A stretch of 64,000 nucleotides of DNA, from positions 46,437-110,436 of the forward strand of contig NZ_MDEN01000050.1 of assembly GCF_001705435.1 (NCBI RefSeq). Reading direction: 5' to 3'. Positions within the stretch are counted from its first letter, which is position 1, and each line of letters opens with the position of its first letter. Made by a program: the position numbers and the translations under genes. This document shows positions 25,840 through 34,603 of this stretch, piece by piece. This DNA comes from Pseudomonas graminis. Its GTDB lineage: Bacteria > Pseudomonadota > Gammaproteobacteria > Pseudomonadales > Pseudomonadaceae. The notes beneath the pieces are model-generated. The model made no database searches, was not told where the DNA came from, and saw only the letters and a program-made list of their open reading frames with translations.

Positions 25840-27417
25840 ATGAAGCATTTCTCCTTTATGTCGACCAGGTTAACCGCCTCGGCGCTCAGCAAAGCGCTGA
25901 TCAGCTTCATTGCCCTGGTTTGTCTATCGTTGATTCTGGCGACAGCCTGGCAGATGAACCAGTCCAAGCGTGAGCGCATCGCCACCGCGCAAATTGCGGT
26001 CTCCAACATCGTCCTTGCCGCTGAGCAGCAAGCCCAGGACACCCTGAGACAGGCTGACAACACGCTGCGCGATCTCGTTGAGCGTGTTGAACATGACGGC
26101 ATCGCAGGTGAGCAGCAAACACGATTAACCAAGCTGATGGCTCAAGCCGTGGTGAACGTGGAAGGGATTCAAGGGCTCTTCATCTACGATGCCCAGGGCA
26201 ATTGGGTCGCCAACTCCTTCTCCAAAGGCGTCAAGGCTAAAACCAACGACGACCGCGCCTACTTCGTCTATCACCGTGATAACGCTGATGAATCCATCCA
26301 CATCGGCTCCATTGTGGAGAGCCGGAATACGGGGGACATGGTCATCCCGATCAGTCGGCGTATCACTGCGGCTGACGGCAGTTTCGCAGGTGTTGCCCTG
26401 GCAACGGTTCCCGTGGCTTATTTTCAGAAGTTTTTTGAGCGCATGGACGTCGACGACAAGGGCGTCATCTTCCTGGCCCTGAACAATGGCGACTTGCTGG
26501 CCCGGCGGCCTACATTAACCGCATTGATGACCACCAACGTGGCCAAGGGCGATATCTTCACGCGCTATCTACCCTATAGCGATAGCGGCACCGCCGTTAT
26601 CACCTCTGTGGTGGATGGCATCGAGAGGATCTACGCCTATCGGCGCGTGTCCGGATTACCCATCGTCGCCGCGGCTGGCGTCTCTTGCGAATACGTGCTC
26701 GCGCCCTGGTGGGCCTATGCGCAACGATCCATCATCCTGACCGGCATGATTATCCTGGCCCTGGTTCTGCTCGGCATCTTGTTGTACCGACAAATCAAGC
26801 AGGTGATGACTGCTGAAGGTGAACTGAACATTGCCCGCAACGAGCTGGAGATCATCGCTCAGACCGACAGCTTGACGCATCTGCCCAATCGACGTTGCTT
26901 CGACGCTGCCCTGCACCGGGAGTGGGGACGGGCAAGCCGTAATCACTCAACGATCGCCATTATTTTGTTGGATATTGACTGGTTCAAACAATACAACGAC
27001 AACTACGGCCATCTCCAGGGTGACGACTGCCTGAAGCAGGTCGCGGGGCTGATCGCCAACAGTGTCAAGCGGGCAGGGGATGTCGCGGCACGTTACGGCG
27101 GTGAAGAGTTTGTCATGCTGCTGCCCGAAACGGACCTGGCGGGTGCGTTGAGTGTGGCCGAAAAGGTCAAGTCATCCATCGCGGACAACTGCATGGAGCA
27201 CTCAGCCAGCCCGCTGGGCAAACTCACGATCAGCTCGGGCGTGGTGGTGATCGACGCACCCGAGAAAGAGGGCTATACAGCCGCGCTTGAAGAAGCCGAT
27301 CGACTCCTTTACTTCGCTAAAACCAAGGGTCGCAACCGTGTCGAGGGACGATTGATTCAGGGGGCGCGCGCGGATAATCACCTTGCCGAGGGGTTACCCG
27401 CAACGCTGGTTATTTAA
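25840..27417 (+). CDS. Membrane-bound diguanylate cyclase with Cache sensor
   Basis: A 525-residue c-di-GMP synthase. It has an N-terminal transmembrane helix (ALISFIALVCLSLILATAW), a periplasmic double-Cache-type domain (about 45-300, with GLFIYDAQGNWVANS and VIPISRRITAADGSFAGVAL), a second helix near 310-335, and a C-terminal GGDEF domain. The active site reads GGEEF at residues 420-424, a catalytically competent variant. A RAGD sequence at 411-414, five residues upstream, is a proper inhibitory I-site, so product feedback is expected. No EAL domain. The start is uncertain: ATG 25840 or 25858. It could contribute c-di-GMP to the MshEN-bearing synthase at 36830, which is inference. Confidence 0.9.
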   Translation: MKHFSFMSTRLTASALSKALISFIALVCLSLILATAWQMNQSKRERIATAQIAVSNIVLAAEQQAQDTLRQADNTLRDLVERVEHDGIAGEQQTRLTKLMAQAVVNVEGIQGLFIYDAQGNWVANSFSKGVKAKTNDDRAYFVYHRDNADESIHIGSIVESRNTGDMVIPISRRITAADGSFAGVALATVPVAYFQKFFERMDVDDKGVIFLALNNGDLLARRPTLTALMTTNVAKGDIFTRYLPYSDSGTAVITSVVDGIERIYAYRRVSGLPIVAAAGVSCEYVLAPWWAYAQRSIILTGMIILALVLLGILLYRQIKQVMTAEGELNIARNELEIIAQTDSLTHLPNRRCFDAALHREWGRASRNHSTIAIILLDIDWFKQYNDNYGHLQGDDCLKQVAGLIANSVKRAGDVAARYGGEEFVMLLPETDLAGALSVAEKVKSSIADNCMEHSASPLGKLTISSGVVVIDAPEKEGYTAALEEADRLLYFAKTKGRNRVEGRLIQGARADNHLAEGLPATLVI

Positions 27418-27532
27418 GCGCAGTCCATGGCTGCATCGCTTCACACGATAAGTGCTGCAGGCAGCGATAAAGAAGAAAACGCATCGACGATCCTTTCAAA
27501 TAACAGCCTTTGATGAGCGGAAATCAGCGCAC

Positions 27533-27796
27533 TCAGAGATGTTTTTTGACTTCTTTATCCACATGCTTATCCGCTTTATGACGTTCCTCGTCGTCATGTT
27601 TAACGCCTTTATCCACTTCGCTGGCGTCGTGCTTGACGCCTTTGTCGGCTTCCTTGGCATCGTGTTCTACGCCCTTGTCCAACTCCCGATTGTCGTGACG
27701 GATACCTTTTGCCACGTCGTCTTCGGCGAGGGCCAAAGGAACAACGGACGCAGTCATCAGTACAGTGATGAGCGCAGACGAAACGAGCTTGTGCAT
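27533..27796 (-). CDS. Small periplasmic protein with DKGVKHDA-type repeats
   Basis: An 87-residue exported protein. A signal peptide (about 1-24, ending PLALA) precedes a very hydrophilic mature part of Asp, Lys, His and Glu. The unit D-K-G-V-x-H-D-A recurs about every 11 residues (LDKGVEHDAKEA, DKGVKHDASEV, DKGVKHDDEE). This looks like an extended, possibly metal-binding or stress-related helix. An AGGAGTA-type ribosome site precedes the ATG at 27796. Function unknown. Confidence 0.7.
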   Translation of the reverse strand: MHKLVSSALITVLMTASVVPLALAEDDVAKGIRHDNRELDKGVEHDAKEADKGVKHDASEVDKGVKHDDEERHKADKHVDKEVKKHL

Positions 27797-27916
27797 GGTA
27801 ATACTCCTAAGCGAACGTCGAGGTCCTCATGACCCCATCGCTTTTCAGCGTAGACAAAGTTCCGCAACATGGAAGTCGTTTGGCGATGTCACGCCCACGC
27901 GCACAAGGGGGAACAC

Positions 27917-29095
27917 GTGCTGGTGACCGGAATCCTCTGGATAGCTTTTTTCATCATTAACTTCAACGTGGTGATGATGATCCCGCTGCTGCCTTTTATT
28001 CAGCGTGATCTGCACCTTTCTTCCAGTGAGTCAGGGTGGATATTGGCCGCTTTTCCGGTCGTGGCGCTGATCAGCAATCTCGCCCTTGGTCCGCTGATTG
28101 ATCGCTTTGGCAGAAAGCTGTTTATCACGGTGGGAGGGGCTGCTTGCTGCTGCACGCTGCTGATCACCGCCGCATCCTACAGCGCTTCGATGATCGTGCT
28201 GAGTCGGGCGGCGACAGGGCTGTTCATGCCGATGATTGGCGCATCGATTTTCGCCGCCCTGGCGGACTATGTCCCCGAGCCCAAACGCACCAGGGCAGCC
28301 GGGTATGTCACCACCGCCGCGCCCATTGCCTTTTTGTGCTCGCTGTCGATGGGCGTTGTCGTCGGAGGGCTGCTGTCGTGGCAAGTCACGGTCATTGGCC
28401 TCGCGCTTGTCTGCGCCGCCCTTGCCGGACTGGCGCTTACCTTTCCCACACCGCCTTCAGCTTCGTTGTCCTCCTCCAGAATAAGCCGAGCCATGTACAA
28501 GGAGCGCTTGACGTCGCTGTCGGCCAGTCCCGGCACCCGCCCGCTAATGGCGGCGTACTTTTGCTGGTCGATTGGCGTGTACGTTTTTCTGGGGCTGTAT
28601 CCGAGCTGGCTGGTGCAGCACGGCCTGTCCTCATTCGGCGTCGATACCGTCGGCTCGGTCATCTTCATTGGCGAGGTCGGCGGACTGTTCGGCGCGATGC
28701 TTTCCGCCAGGCTTGCCAGTCGGTTCAACAATCCGTTGCGCCTGTGCGCCGTCGCCTCGATGGCGATCGCGGTGGTGATTCAGGTGATCCCATGGGGCGA
28801 GGGCTCGCCGTTTACGCAAGGCGCCGCCTACATGGCTTTCGCGTTCGGCCGAGACCTGATGCTGGCGTTGATCCTGGGCGATGCCATGGGGCTGGTTGAA
28901 GCGTCGCGCAGGGGAAGTCTTAACTCATCGCTCAACGCGGTCTACCAAACGGGCGGCACGCTGGGGGGATTGTTGAGTGCCTGGCTCTATGGCTTGAGCA
29001 CCGGGTACTTTGCGAATGTCGTGGGCGCTTCGCTGGCGTTCGTGGCGTCTGCGGTTTTGCTGCACGGTATCTCGGGGGCGAGGATTCGTTCCTGA
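27917..29095 (+). CDS. MFS transporter, 12-helix type
   Basis: A 392-residue major facilitator. The first helices (ILWIAFFIINFNVVMMIPLLPF) and loop 2-3 motif A (GPLIDRFGRKLF) are clear, and twelve hydrophobic segments can be counted. GTG at 27917 is preferred because GGGGGAAC lies just upstream and the protein then begins at the first helix; the ATG at 27869 would add a Cys/His-rich leader. Substrate unknown. It may act alone, or export the product of the operon ending at 25719, but a cyclase gene lies between them. Confidence 0.85.
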   Translation: MLVTGILWIAFFIINFNVVMMIPLLPFIQRDLHLSSSESGWILAAFPVVALISNLALGPLIDRFGRKLFITVGGAACCCTLLITAASYSASMIVLSRAATGLFMPMIGASIFAALADYVPEPKRTRAAGYVTTAAPIAFLCSLSMGVVVGGLLSWQVTVIGLALVCAALAGLALTFPTPPSASLSSSRISRAMYKERLTSLSASPGTRPLMAAYFCWSIGVYVFLGLYPSWLVQHGLSSFGVDTVGSVIFIGEVGGLFGAMLSARLASRFNNPLRLCAVASMAIAVVIQVIPWGEGSPFTQGAAYMAFAFGRDLMLALILGDAMGLVEASRRGSLNSSLNAVYQTGGTLGGLLSAWLYGLSTGYFANVVGASLAFVASAVLLHGISGARIRS

Positions 29096-29240
29096 GGTCG
29101 CCACGGGAGTGTGTACTGCCATTTGTAGTCGGTGAGCCTGAAGCGGGCGCCTGACGCCCGCCCGCAGTGCTTGCATTGCCCCCACGACTACGAGGCGTTA
29201 AAAAAAGAGCGAAAGCGCGTGGTTGCATTGCTCTGTGCGC

Positions 29241-29269
29241 GGAACCGATCGGCCCTCCAGCGCCACACA
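29241..29269 (+). promoter_or_regulatory. hrp box (HrpL-dependent promoter) upstream of harpin-like gene
   Basis: GGAACC at 29241-29246, a 16-base spacer, then CCACACA at 29263-29269: an exact match to GGAACC-N15/16-CCACNNA. It lies 132 bases before the GTG of the harpin-like gene on the same strand, a normal distance in P. syringae. Confidence 0.88.
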
Positions 29270-29401
29270 AGGGCAACCCACTCACCACGCGAACCTCACA
29301 GCGATCGCCCCGTGACAACATCCAACACGCCTGCACCTGTGCAAGCGGCCAAGAGTGGGCTTGGGGCACTGCCAACCGACCTTTCAGTTTGGAGAAAAAA
29401 C

Positions 29402-30199
29402 GTGAAATTACCCGGAATCGGCGCCTCGTCGCCCAAGACGCCTGACATTACCCCCCATGCCTCCAAGCCGGACGCCAAACCGACGCCCGACGCGGGCAAA
29501 CCGACGAATAGCCCCAATGACTCCGGTAACGGCGGCAGCCGCGCCACCGGTAACTTCAGCAACGTGGCCCAAGGTACCGGGGCTCTGGCCAGCGGCGGCG
29601 CGGCCATCTATCGGGCTGACCAAAGCACGCAGAATTCCCAATACGCCGCTCAGTCCCCCACAGGCGCGGTCAACTATGGCGGCCCTGCCGGGAGTGGCGC
29701 GCCGGCCGCTTTGCAAAACCAGTCTCTGGCTGAGCAAAGCCCGGGGCTGAGCAACAACGGTGAGGCCTCGAAGCCGTCTTCTCCCTTGATGCAGCTGCTT
29801 GATAAGTTAATCGGGGCGCTGTTGCAGCCGTTCGGTGGCGGGGCGAGTGCGCATTCCGCCGGCGATTCTGCCCGCACCCAGACCAAGGACGCCCCTGTGG
29901 CGGAGAAAGGCGATGACAAGAACGGACTGGCATCGGCCGCTGGCGAAGTGGGCAAAGCGCTGTGGATGGTCCCCGGCTTGAGTAACGTCATGACGGGGAT
30001 CGGTGAGTCTGATGGCAGCGCTGGCGGGATGATCAAAGGCGGGGTTGAAGGCGGGGTGCACACCGCCAAAGGCGCGGCCGAAGGCCTGATCGGCGGTGGC
30101 GGCAACCCGGCAGCCATGGCGGCTGGCGCCTATGCCGGCGCCTTGTCAGAAACCAAAGCGGCACCCGAAGAGGTGCGCAACGTCGCGGGCATGCTCTAA
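29402..30199 (+). CDS. Harpin-like, HrpL-regulated type III secreted protein (candidate)
   Basis: A 265-residue protein starting at GTG 29402 with GGAG 7 bases upstream. It is rich in Gly, Ala, Ser, Pro and Asn, has no cysteine and one tryptophan, and lacks a signal peptide: all harpin traits. The first 50 residues (KLPGIGASSPKTPDITP) are Ser/Pro-rich with no acidic residue in the first dozen, as in type III secretion signals. A hydrophobic amphipathic segment (PLMQLLDKLIGALLQPFGGG, about residues 127-146) recalls the Leu-rich helices of HrpZ/PopA-type harpins. Glycine-rich helices follow (GGVEGGVHTAKGAAEGLIGGGG). No pectate lyase domain. Expression by HrpL is inferred from the hrp box; family membership is by composition, not alignment. 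Confidence 0.72.
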   Translation: MKLPGIGASSPKTPDITPHASKPDAKPTPDAGKPTNSPNDSGNGGSRATGNFSNVAQGTGALASGGAAIYRADQSTQNSQYAAQSPTGAVNYGGPAGSGAPAALQNQSLAEQSPGLSNNGEASKPSSPLMQLLDKLIGALLQPFGGGASAHSAGDSARTQTKDAPVAEKGDDKNGLASAAGEVGKALWMVPGLSNVMTGIGESDGSAGGMIKGGVEGGVHTAKGAAEGLIGGGGNPAAMAAGAYAGALSETKAAPEEVRNVAGML

Positions 30200-30265
30200 A
30201 CGATTCCTGCCGCATGTTTCTTTTGGGGGGCATGCCTGGCAGGGCCTGAATCAGGGTACTGAGGA

Positions 30266-30600
30266 TCATCTCCGACAACAGAAACCTTGTAAAAACTGGT
30301 CTTTGAGATACGCCACCAGAGCAGTGACAGCCCTGGGAATTTGTGGCGAGTAAGGTCGAACCAGATTGATCTCGTCCGAGAACGCCCCCTTGAGTTGCCA
30401 GTGCTCAAGTAGTTGAACCAGAGAACCTTCCCCCCAACGCTGCCTGAGCGCTGATGTTGTTGCCGAGCGAGAGCGACAGGTGCAGTCAACCTGAGAAGCC
30501 CACGCACAGCGCCTGCAGAGTCCCTGACGTCTAAAAAACGTTTGGCGATACGCACGTAGGCGTCGCGCACCTCTGCGACCAGTGCGCTGCCTGCATCGTC
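30266..30600 (-). pseudogene. LysR-type regulator remnant, frameshifted and truncated
   Basis: On the minus strand, EVRDAYVRIAKRF ... AVRGLLRLTAPVALARQ is the start of a LysR substrate-binding domain. After a frame change near 30440 the sequence continues VQLLEHWQLKGAFSDEINLVRPYSPQIPRAVTALVAYLKDQF, the C-terminal end of the same family, stopping at 30266. About 150 residues of the effector domain and the whole helix-turn-helix are missing. The open frame continues upstream to about 30720 without a start or recognisable LysR sequence. The remaining spacer to 30878 shows no gene. Confidence 0.7.
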
Positions 30601-30878
30601 CCCATCAATAGCAGTGTCTGTGTGGCGGAAGTCCTCGACCCTGCTTATCCCGTCAAAAAGTACCGCTCCGTGCTCGAAAAGGGCAGAGGCGTAGGGTGGA
30701 CTAAAGCGAATCCATCTCCGCGCGCGTGATGCTGCACGTTTGATGGCAAATAACAGCCGGATTCAAGCTGCGAAGAAAGCTGTCGATAAGAGTGATGTCG
30801 GAATGATATCGACCAGATTGTTCACGAAAAAAACTAAAAGCCGGAGCGAAGGATGCTCCACTGTCGAAGTGCACACAT

Positions 30879-32501
30879 ATGTTTAGCAAACTCAGTATCA
30901 CCCAAAAGCTCTATCTCAGTTTCGCCGCGATCGTGGTGATTCTGGGCATTCTTGTCTTCAGTGCCTATCGTGGTTTTGGTCAGGTCGACAGCGCAATTAA
31001 CAGCAACGTCCACACGTATCGTGTGTTAAATCAGTCCCAGATGGCCCTTGAACAGTTGATCAATATCGAGACCGGCATGCGCGGCTTCGTGATTACTGGC
31101 AAGGACAACTTTCTTGAGCCGCAGATTGCCGGTGAAGCCAAGTTTTCCGAGGCGTTGGCAACGCTCAAATCATTGACGATTGATAACGCCGAACAACAGA
31201 AACGACTGGCTTCATTGGCGCAGTTACAAACACGCTGGCTGGACGAAGATGTTCATTCGATCATTGCTCAGCGTCGTCAATTGGCACAAAGCGGCAACTC
31301 CGATGATTCGGTTGATCAGCGCATCGACAGTGGCGCGGACAAAGCCAAAATGGATGGCATGCGCGGGATCATTTCAGATATCTCGCAGACGGAAGAAGCC
31401 CTGCTGGCACGGCGCACTCAAGAGATGAACGACGCCAAGGATCGCGCGATCACGATCCTGATGGCCGGTGGGCTGATTGCCGCCGTTCTGGCAATCATTC
31501 TGGCTTACGCCTTGGGCCGCACGGTACGTGCCCGCCTGCAGGTGGCTATCGACGCGGCAACCGCAGTCGCCGAGGGCAGACTGGACACGGTAATCGATAC
31601 CAGTACCAGCGATGAACTGCCTAAGGCGTTTGCTCGTATGCAAGCTCGCTTGCGAGAAATGATCCAGCAGATCAATCAAGCTGCCAGCCAGTTGATCGAG
31701 TCCGTGCAGAACATCTCAGGGGCGTCGCAGCAGCTTTCCGGCGCGGTGAGCGAACAATCCAATGCAGCATCAGCGATGGCGGCCACGGTTGAAGAGCTGA
31801 CGGTCAGTATCAATCATGTTTCCAATAACGCGGGGGAGGCCGGTGGACTTGCCAGTCGCTCTGGTCAGCAATCGTTGGATGGATCGGCCGTTATCCAGAA
31901 CACCCTTACCAGCATGAATGGTATCGCCAAGACCGTGCAGCATGCGTCGACCAAGGTGTCGGAGCTGGGCCAACACTCCGAGCAGATTTCCACCATCGTC
32001 AGTGTTATTCAGGGCATCGCAGATCAAACCAATCTGCTTGCCCTCAATGCGGCCATTGAGGCGGCGCGGGCGGGGGAGCAGGGTCGCGGCTTTGCAGTCG
32101 TGGCCGACGAGGTGCGGTTGCTGGCGCAGAACACCGGTAAATCCACCAAGGAAATTGCCGGGATGATCGACAAGATCCAGCTCGGCGTCCGCGATACCGT
32201 GGAGAGCATGCGCAGCGGCGTGATGGAAGTTAGCCAGGGCGTTGAGATGGCGGAGTCGGCAGGCAAGGCGATTACCGAAATCAGTGAAAGCTCTGGCCAG
32301 GTGCTCGTGGTCGTCGAACAGATATCGCTGGCATTGCGTGAGCAAACAGCGGCCAGTCAGGACGTCGCCCGTAACGTCGAGCGATCTGCACAGATGTCCG
32401 AGCAGAATAATCTGTCCGTGCAAGACCTTTTGCGCAGCAGCCATGATCTGAATCAGCTGGCGATAGGGCTCAAGCAGGAAGTGGGTCGGTTCCGTCTGTA
32501 G
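30879..32501 (+). CDS. Methyl-accepting chemotaxis protein with CHASE3 sensor
   Basis: A 540-residue transducer: transmembrane helix ([20 protein letters not shown]), a periplasmic four-helix CHASE3-type domain (about 32-185, with [19 protein letters not shown]), a second helix ([24 protein letters not shown]), HAMP, and the cytoplasmic signalling hairpin. The conserved tip [34 protein letters not shown] binds CheA/CheW. Ligand unknown. The C-terminus ends KQEVGRFRL without an NWETF-type CheR/CheB tether. No good ribosome site precedes ATG 30879. Confidence 0.94.
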   Translation: MFSKLSITQKLYLSFAAIVVILGILVFSAYRGFGQVDSAINSNVHTYRVLNQSQMALEQLINIETGMRGFVITGKDNFLEPQIAGEAKFSEALATLKSLTIDNAEQQKRLASLAQLQTRWLDEDVHSIIAQRRQLAQSGNSDDSVDQRIDSGADKAKMDGMRGIISDISQTEEALLARRTQEMNDAKDRAITILMAGGLIAAVLAIILAYALGRTVRARLQVAIDAATAVAEGRLDTVIDTSTSDELPKAFARMQARLREMIQQINQAASQLIESVQNISGASQQLSGAVSEQSNAASAMAATVEELTVSINHVSNNAGEAGGLASRSGQQSLDGSAVIQNTLTSMNGIAKTVQHASTKVSELGQHSEQISTIVSVIQGIADQTNLLALNAAIEAARAGEQGRGFAVVADEVRLLAQNTGKSTKEIAGMIDKIQLGVRDTVESMRSGVMEVSQGVEMAESAGKAITEISESSGQVLVVVEQISLALREQTAASQDVARNVERSAQMSEQNNLSVQDLLRSSHDLNQLAIGLKQEVGRFRL

Positions 32502-33325
32502 GGCTGTCAGAAATGATGTGTTCTTGAAGATGAGTGCGGAAGGCTTGCCGGTATGCCGGGCAGAAGAACACTGCCCTGGCGTCCCCCGTGAGCTTCCCGG
32601 TTGGTCTGTTGGCGGGCTAAGCAGTCGCGCGGAATCCGGCCGAGGTCCGGCTGGGTGCGCAAACCGATCTTTGCCATGCCGGTTCGAGGTGACTTTTTTC
32701 ACCCTTAAATACTCACCTTGAACAGGCCGTCCCAGCGAAGACGCTGGGTGCTGCATGAGCGCTAACCCGTGATGGCCTCATATATTTCTCTTTCGATACA
32801 TAACAGGCTTGCAACTGGATATGTATTGTCCGACACTCTCGCTATCGGCTTCGACAATATACAGGCGCCATTGCGGTGACTATCGAAGGTGCATTGGATT
32901 AAGTATTTCTATATAGCCTGGGTCGCGACAACGGTATATAAGAAAAGGTCCAAGTCGGCAGACGGGCGGCATGTATTAATCCCGGCACCCCCGGAAACAC
33001 TGGGGCAAACGCCCATTAAGTTGCTCAAGAAGTTTCCACCCCCAACGAAATAAAAACCCCTAATCGACTGTTCATAACTTCAGAAGTTTCACACTGAATA
33101 ATTAAACATTCTTTTTGCCCATCTGTGTTTGCAGTCATCCCTATTAGTGTTAATAATCCCGACTGCTCCGGGAAGCAAGGCAATGCGCCATCTCACAAGA
33201 AGTGAATATCAAGTCTGAATTCTGATTAAGTCCCCGGCCCAATAAACTCAATTCTCAGTTCGTTCAAGACGCAATGACGCCTTGAGCAGCGAGTAGGCGC
33301 GGAACATCCGTGTGAGGAGGGCATC
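32502..33325 (+). promoter_or_regulatory. Long AT-rich leader/promoter region of the polysaccharide operon
   Basis: About 820 bases without a credible gene. A hairpin with a 7-bp stem (CCCAGCG / CGCTGGG, AAGA loop, 32731-32748) may end the chemoreceptor transcript. From 32770 to 33280 the sequence becomes markedly AT-rich. A nonamer AGAAGTTTC followed by C/CAC occurs twice in direct orientation (33028-33036 and 33082-33090). I could not identify the promoter or a known regulator site with confidence, but such a long AT-rich leader is typical of tightly regulated exopolysaccharide operons. Confidence 0.45.
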
Positions 33326-34564
33326 ATCGCTCGTAGTCATTCCGGGATTAAAATCCTGTCGATTTTCGGTACACGTCCGGAAGCCATCAAGATGGCCCCG
33401 CTGGTAAAGGCACTGGCTGCAGAGCCGGGTATTCACTCGCAGATCTGCATCACCGGCCAACACCAGAGCATGCTCAAGCAGGTGCTGGAGCTGTTCGATC
33501 TGAAAGCTGATTTCACGCTCGATGTGATGACGCCGCATCAGACCCTCAACTCGCTGACAGCCGCGCTGTACGGAGCCATTGATCCGGTGCTGGAAATCAC
33601 CCGGCCGGACCGTGTGCTGGTGCATGGCGACACCACGTCCGCCATGGTCGCGTCGATGTGCGCCTTCCATCGCCGGATCCCTGTGGGGCATGTCGAAGCC
33701 GGTCTTCGCACGGGTGACATCTACAGCCCATGGCCTGAAGAGATGAACCGCCGCTGCATCGATCTGAGTGCCGACATGCTGTTCGCCCCGACCGATGAAT
33801 CGCGCCGCAATCTGCTGGGCGAGCGCTTGCAAGGGCGTTCCTACGTGACCGGTAACACGGTCATCGATGCCCTGCAGTTGACGGCTCAACGCATTGATCA
33901 GAACGCTGAACTGCGTACCCGGCTGGATCAGCAATTCTCCTTCCTGCGCAACGACCGCAAAGTGCTGCTGGTGACCGGCCATCGTCGGGAAAACTTCGGT
34001 GACGGCTTCCTGGATATTTGCAAAGCCTTGCGTCAACTGGCCCAGCGCAGTGATATCCAGATCGTCTACCCGGTGCACTTGAACCCGAACGTCTTGGGCC
34101 CGGTGACCGAGCATTTAGGCGGACTGGCCAATGTGCATCTGATCGAGCCGCTGGATTACCTCGCGTTCGTGCGTCTGATGCAGCGCGCCCACGTGATCCT
34201 TACCGATTCCGGCGGCGTGCAGGAAGAGGCGCCAAGCCTGGGCAAACCGGTACTGGTCATGCGCGATGTGACCGAACGGCCTGAAGCTGTTGCGGCGGGC
34301 ACCGTGCGGCTGGTCGGCACTTCTCCGGACTCGATCATCAGCGGCGTCAACGCGCTGTTTGACGACGACCTGCTGTGGCGCCGCGCGTCCCAGGCGGCCA
34401 ACCCGTACGGTGACGGCAAGGCCAGTTCGCGCATCGTTGATGCCTTGATGGGCCGCCCGGTCAACGACTTCGTGGTCGGCCAGTTGCACGTGCCCAGATA
34501 CCTCGAGTACGGGCACAGCGCCCCGGCACGGGACGACAACCGCCCGTCGTCCACGTACCAGTAA
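33326..34564 (+). CDS. wecB: UDP-N-acetylglucosamine 2-epimerase (WecB-type)
   Basis: Interconverts UDP-GlcNAc and UDP-ManNAc. Signatures: IKILSIFGTRPEAIKMAPLV at the N-terminus, HVEAGLRTGDIYSPWPEEMNRR, TGHRRENFGDGF, and LTDSGGVQEEAPSLGKPVLVMRDVTERPEA. The first ATG in frame (33392) would delete the substrate-binding FGTRPEA segment, yet no ATG, GTG or TTG exists between it and the upstream stop at 33275. The best start is ATC at 33326, 4 bases after GAGGAGGG (33314-33321); ATT at 33347, which aligns with the usual first Met, is the alternative. About 412 residues from 33326. First gene of the NfrAB-like operon, supplying its probable sugar donor. Confidence 0.9.
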   Translation: MARSHSGIKILSIFGTRPEAIKMAPLVKALAAEPGIHSQICITGQHQSMLKQVLELFDLKADFTLDVMTPHQTLNSLTAALYGAIDPVLEITRPDRVLVHGDTTSAMVASMCAFHRRIPVGHVEAGLRTGDIYSPWPEEMNRRCIDLSADMLFAPTDESRRNLLGERLQGRSYVTGNTVIDALQLTAQRIDQNAELRTRLDQQFSFLRNDRKVLLVTGHRRENFGDGFLDICKALRQLAQRSDIQIVYPVHLNPNVLGPVTEHLGGLANVHLIEPLDYLAFVRLMQRAHVILTDSGGVQEEAPSLGKPVLVMRDVTERPEAVAAGTVRLVGTSPDSIISGVNALFDDDLLWRRASQAANPYGDGKASSRIVDALMGRPVNDFVVGQLHVPRYLEYGHSAPARDDNRPSSTYQ

Positions 34565-34603
34565 CAAACGCCCGACCCCTCTATTAGCTTGAGATCTGCC
34601 TGA

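Noticed and set aside
33248..34114. 288-codon minus-strand frame opposite wecB
   Set aside because: The plus strand carries the intact epimerase signatures; the reverse frame is a shadow.
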